This document shows positions 5,806 through 7,735 of a DNA stretch of 7,735 nt, one piece after another. Below the pieces are notes generated by a model. The model had not been told where the DNA came from. It was given only the letters and a program-made list of their open reading frames with translations, and searched no databases. The translations under genes and the position numbers were made by a program. The stretch is from GCA-002840305 sp964609365 (GTDB lineage: Bacteria; Patescibacteriota; Patescibacteriia; Patescibacteriales; UBA12465): contig CAZSRC010000034.1 in NCBI GenBank assembly GCA_964609365.1, forward strand, positions 1 to 7,735, given 5' to 3'. The stretch's first letter is position 1. Every line of letters starts with the position of its first letter.

Positions 5806-7278
5806 ATGGAGGAACAAAATTTTTCTAATTCAATTAATGAAAGATCAGATAGATTATTAAAGCTAGAAAAGATTTCTAGTAAAAATAATCCTTATCCAAG
5901 CACCTCTTTAAGAACTCATTCTATATCCGAGGTCCTTAACTCTTTTGATGTTTTGGAGAGAGATAAGAGTGATATAGTTTTAGCTGGTAGATTAATTAGC
6001 CTAAGAACTCATGGTAATCTTAGTTTTGCTGAAATAAAAGATGCTTCTTCCAAGATTCAGCTAGCTTTTTCTAAAAATGAATTAGGAGATGAAATTTATA
6101 AGGATTTTACTAAATTAGTTGATATGGCCGATTTTATAGAAGTTTCCGGTAATTGTTTTGTTACTCACAAGGGTCAAAATAGTATTTTAGTTAAAAGTTA
6201 CAGAATTTTAAGTAAAGCCTTACTTCCATTACCAGAAAAATGGCATGGTTTAAAAGATGAAGAAGAAAGAATGAGAAAAAGATATTTAGATTTATTGCTG
6301 GACGATGATTTAAGAGATTTGTTTGTTAAAAAAGCAAAGTTTTGGCAGGTAACTCGTGACTTTATGTTAAGAAAAGGTTTTTTTGAGGTAGAAACCCCTA
6401 TTTTAGAGACTACAACTGGAGGGGCTGAGGCTAGACCCTTTAAAACGCATCATAATGACTTTGATTTAGACGTTTATCTTCGAATTTCAGTGGGGGAGTT
6501 ATGGCAAAAAAGATTGATGGCTGCTGGATATGAAAAAACCTTTGAAATTGGTAAAATTTTTAGAAATGAGGGTAGTAGTCCTGATCATTTACAGGAATTT
6601 GCTAATATGGAGTTTTATTGGGCCTACGCTAATTATGAAGATGGAATGAGAATTTCTCAAGAATTATATAGAGAAATTGCTGTACAAGTTTTTGGTACAA
6701 CAAAATTTAAAACTAAGGATTATGAATACGACTTAGCTGATGATTGGAGAAAAATAGATTATCGAGAAGAGGTTTTAAAGCAGACCGGAATTGATGTTTT
6801 GAAGGCCTCAGAGCAAGAAATGACTAATAAATTACAAGAACTAAAGGTAAAGTATGATGGAAAAACCAGAGAAAGACTTACAGATACTTTATGGAAATAT
6901 TGTCGTAAAAATATTGCTGGTCCAGCCTTTTTAATAAATCATCCTAAATTAGTATCTCCTTTAGCTAAATCTAAAGAAGATAATTCAGAGTTAACTGAAA
7001 GATTCCAAATAATTATTGCTGGATCTGAGGTTGGTAATGGCTATAGTGAGTTGAATAACCCAGTTGAACAAAGAAAGAGATTTGAGGAGCAACAGGTTTT
7101 ATTAGAAAAAGGGGATGATGAGGCTATGATGCCTGATTGGGAGTTTGTTGAAATGTTAGAGCATGGTATGCCACCAACTTGTGGATTTGGTTTTGGTGAG
7201 AGACTTTTTGCTTTTATGATGGACAAGTCGGTCAGAGAAACCACTTTATTTCCATTATTAAAACCAAGACAAGAATAA
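5806..7278 (+). CDS. lysS: Lysine--tRNA ligase, class II
   Basis: This cytoplasmic enzyme charges tRNA-Lys with lysine using ATP. The 490-residue protein has the N-terminal OB-fold anticodon-binding domain (about 57-135, with VLAGRLISLRTHGNLSFAEI) and then the class II catalytic core. PLPEKWHGLKDEEERMRKRYLDL lies at 141-163, motif 1 at FMLRKGFFEVETP (186-198), TTGGAEARPFKTHHN at 203-217, and motif 2 at FRNEGSSPDHLQEF (252-265). GSEVGNGYSELNNP lies at 406-419 and motif 3 at GFGFGERLF (460-468, R466 the class-defining Arg). Motif 3 is one residue shorter than the usual GxGxGIDRL form and has Glu before the Arg. The ATG start gives a normal short N-terminal extension. There is no Shine-Dalgarno motif upstream, although GGAGG occurs just after the start within codons 1-3. 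It lies 10 bases after greA and 1 base before the HIT gene. Confidence 0.96.
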   Translation: MEEQNFSNSINERSDRLLKLEKISSKNNPYPSTSLRTHSISEVLNSFDVLERDKSDIVLAGRLISLRTHGNLSFAEIKDASSKIQLAFSKNELGDEIYKDFTKLVDMADFIEVSGNCFVTHKGQNSILVKSYRILSKALLPLPEKWHGLKDEEERMRKRYLDLLLDDDLRDLFVKKAKFWQVTRDFMLRKGFFEVETPILETTTGGAEARPFKTHHNDFDLDVYLRISVGELWQKRLMAAGYEKTFEIGKIFRNEGSSPDHLQEFANMEFYWAYANYEDGMRISQELYREIAVQVFGTTKFKTKDYEYDLADDWRKIDYREEVLKQTGIDVLKASEQEMTNKLQELKVKYDGKTRERLTDTLWKYCRKNIAGPAFLINHPKLVSPLAKSKEDNSELTERFQIIIAGSEVGNGYSELNNPVEQRKRFEEQQVLLEKGDDEAMMPDWEFVEMLEHGMPPTCGFGFGERLFAFMMDKSVRETTLFPLLKPRQE

Positions 7279-7279
7279 T

Positions 7280-7696
7280 ATGAATGATTGTATTTTTTGT
7301 AAAATAGTTAATAAGGAAGTTTCTTCTGAAATTATATATGAAAATGATAAGGTTGTGGCTTTTTTGGATATTTCTCCAGTTAGTCTAGGTCATACTTTAA
7401 TTATAAGCAAAAAACATTTTATTAATATTTATGATATTGAAGATGATTATTTAATGGAGATTGTTAAGATCTCTAAAAAGATTGCCTTAACTTATCATAA
7501 AATTTTCAAAATAAATAATCTTCAATTAATTCATAATTCTGGAAAATATGGCCAGCAAGAAGTTTTTCATTTTCATTTGCACTTGATTCCAAGACATGAG
7601 GGAGATGGAATAAATTTAGCCCATATTAAAAATGAAAAATTACGTGAACAATTTAGCGATTTTGTAAAACAGATTAAAGATTCGGGGATCGTCTAA
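7280..7696 (+). CDS. HIT-family nucleotide hydrolase/transferase (HinT-like)
   Basis: This is a 138-residue histidine-triad protein; relatives hydrolyse nucleoside phosphoramidates, adenylated compounds or dinucleoside polyphosphates. CIFCKIV (4-10) supplies two Cys of the zinc site seen in many bacterial HIT proteins, with H46 a likely further ligand. ISPVSLGHTLIISKKHF (31-47) and IHNSGKYGQQ (84-93) form the nucleotide pocket. HFHLHLIPR (97-105) is the triad motif, with H99 the expected nucleophile. It follows lysS by 1 base and should be co-transcribed with it. Pairing with a synthetase is suggestive because HinT enzymes can act on aminoacyl-adenylates made by LysRS (family knowledge; the link here is inference). 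The last five codons and stop overlap the tRNA-Gln gene, so the C-terminal SGIV is encoded by tRNA sequence, beyond the conserved domain. Confidence 0.93.
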   Translation: MNDCIFCKIVNKEVSSEIIYENDKVVAFLDISPVSLGHTLIISKKHFINIYDIEDDYLMEIVKISKKIALTYHKIFKINNLQLIHNSGKYGQQEVFHFHLHLIPRHEGDGINLAHIKNEKLREQFSDFVKQIKDSGIV

Positions 7697-7735
7697 TGGT
7701 AGGACTCCAGGTTCTGGTCCTGGCTATCTGGGTTC
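7682..7735 (+). tRNA. tRNA-Gln (anticodon CTG), 3' truncated by window end
   Basis: The visible bases fold as tRNA positions 1-56. The 5' acceptor strand is TCGGGGA (7682-7688), followed by TC. The D arm is GTCT / AATGGTA / GGAC (7691-7705), then a linking T. The anticodon arm is CCAGG / TTCTGGT / CCTGG (7707-7723), all five stem pairs Watson-Crick, with anticodon CTG at 7714-7716 reading CAG. A short variable loop (CTAT) and the T arm CTGGG plus TTC reach the window end. The 3' side and any CCA end lie outside, about 17 bases on. Position 1 is T, giving a U1-A72 pair if the missing end matches, a feature of tRNA-Gln. The gene overlaps the HIT stop codon by 15 bases and has no room for its own promoter, so it is probably processed from the lysS-HIT transcript. 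Confidence 0.92.

Noticed and set aside
7041..7244. Minus-strand open reading frame of 67 codons inside lysS
   Set aside because: It lies wholly antisense to the conserved C-terminal core of LysRS (motif 3 region), has no recognisable domain, and is explained as a shadow of the real gene.
1..7735. CRISPR array, insertion sequence, phage or toxin-antitoxin genes
   Set aside because: No spaced identical repeats, terminal inverted repeats, transposase or integrase motifs, or small paired genes were seen on either strand.

Overview
The window is a compact, very AT-rich stretch of bacterial chromosome with every gene on the + strand. It resembles a small-genome Candidatus Phyla Radiation / Patescibacteria lineage of the Parcubacteria type. 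The reasons are strong A/T bias, genes separated by a few bases or overlapping, starts without Shine-Dalgarno motifs, and a lysyl-tRNA synthetase with a motif 3 of the form GFGFGERLF. This placement is an inference; no 16S gene is present. All three stop codons occur at gene ends and none of the genes has an in-frame TGA, so the standard bacterial code fits, not a UGA-to-glycine code.

Region 1 (1-5198) is the downstream part of a surface-glycan cluster. It holds a Wzx-type flippase (cut off at the window start), a GT4 glycosyltransferase, a GT2 glycosyltransferase, a Wzy/O-antigen-ligase-like multispanning protein, and a TraX-family membrane protein. Gaps are 2 and 14 bases, then there are overlaps of 4 and 13 bases, so the five genes look like one transcript. 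A plausible division of labour is that the glycosyltransferases build a lipid-linked oligosaccharide on the cytoplasmic face, the flippase turns it over, and the Wzy/ligase-like protein polymerises or transfers it outside. TraX may add an acetyl group to the glycan or to a surface protein.

Region 2 (5199-5336) is the only substantial intergenic gap. It contains a good sigma70-type promoter candidate (TTGTCA, 17-base spacer, TATCAT) whose -35 box lies in a 7-base direct repeat with a 10-base period. A weak hairpin followed by a T tract comes next, then an extended -10-like element close to greA.

Region 3 (5337-7735) is a housekeeping run: greA (transcript cleavage factor), lysS (class II lysyl-tRNA synthetase), a HIT-family hydrolase, and the 5' three quarters of a tRNA-Gln(CTG). 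The last codons and stop of the HIT gene lie inside the tRNA gene, so the tRNA is probably cut from a shared transcript.

I do not see a clearly new biological system here. The points most worth following are the HIT/tRNA-Gln overlap, the TraX gene coupled to the glycan operon, the direct-repeat promoter region ahead of greA, and the shortened LysRS motif 3.
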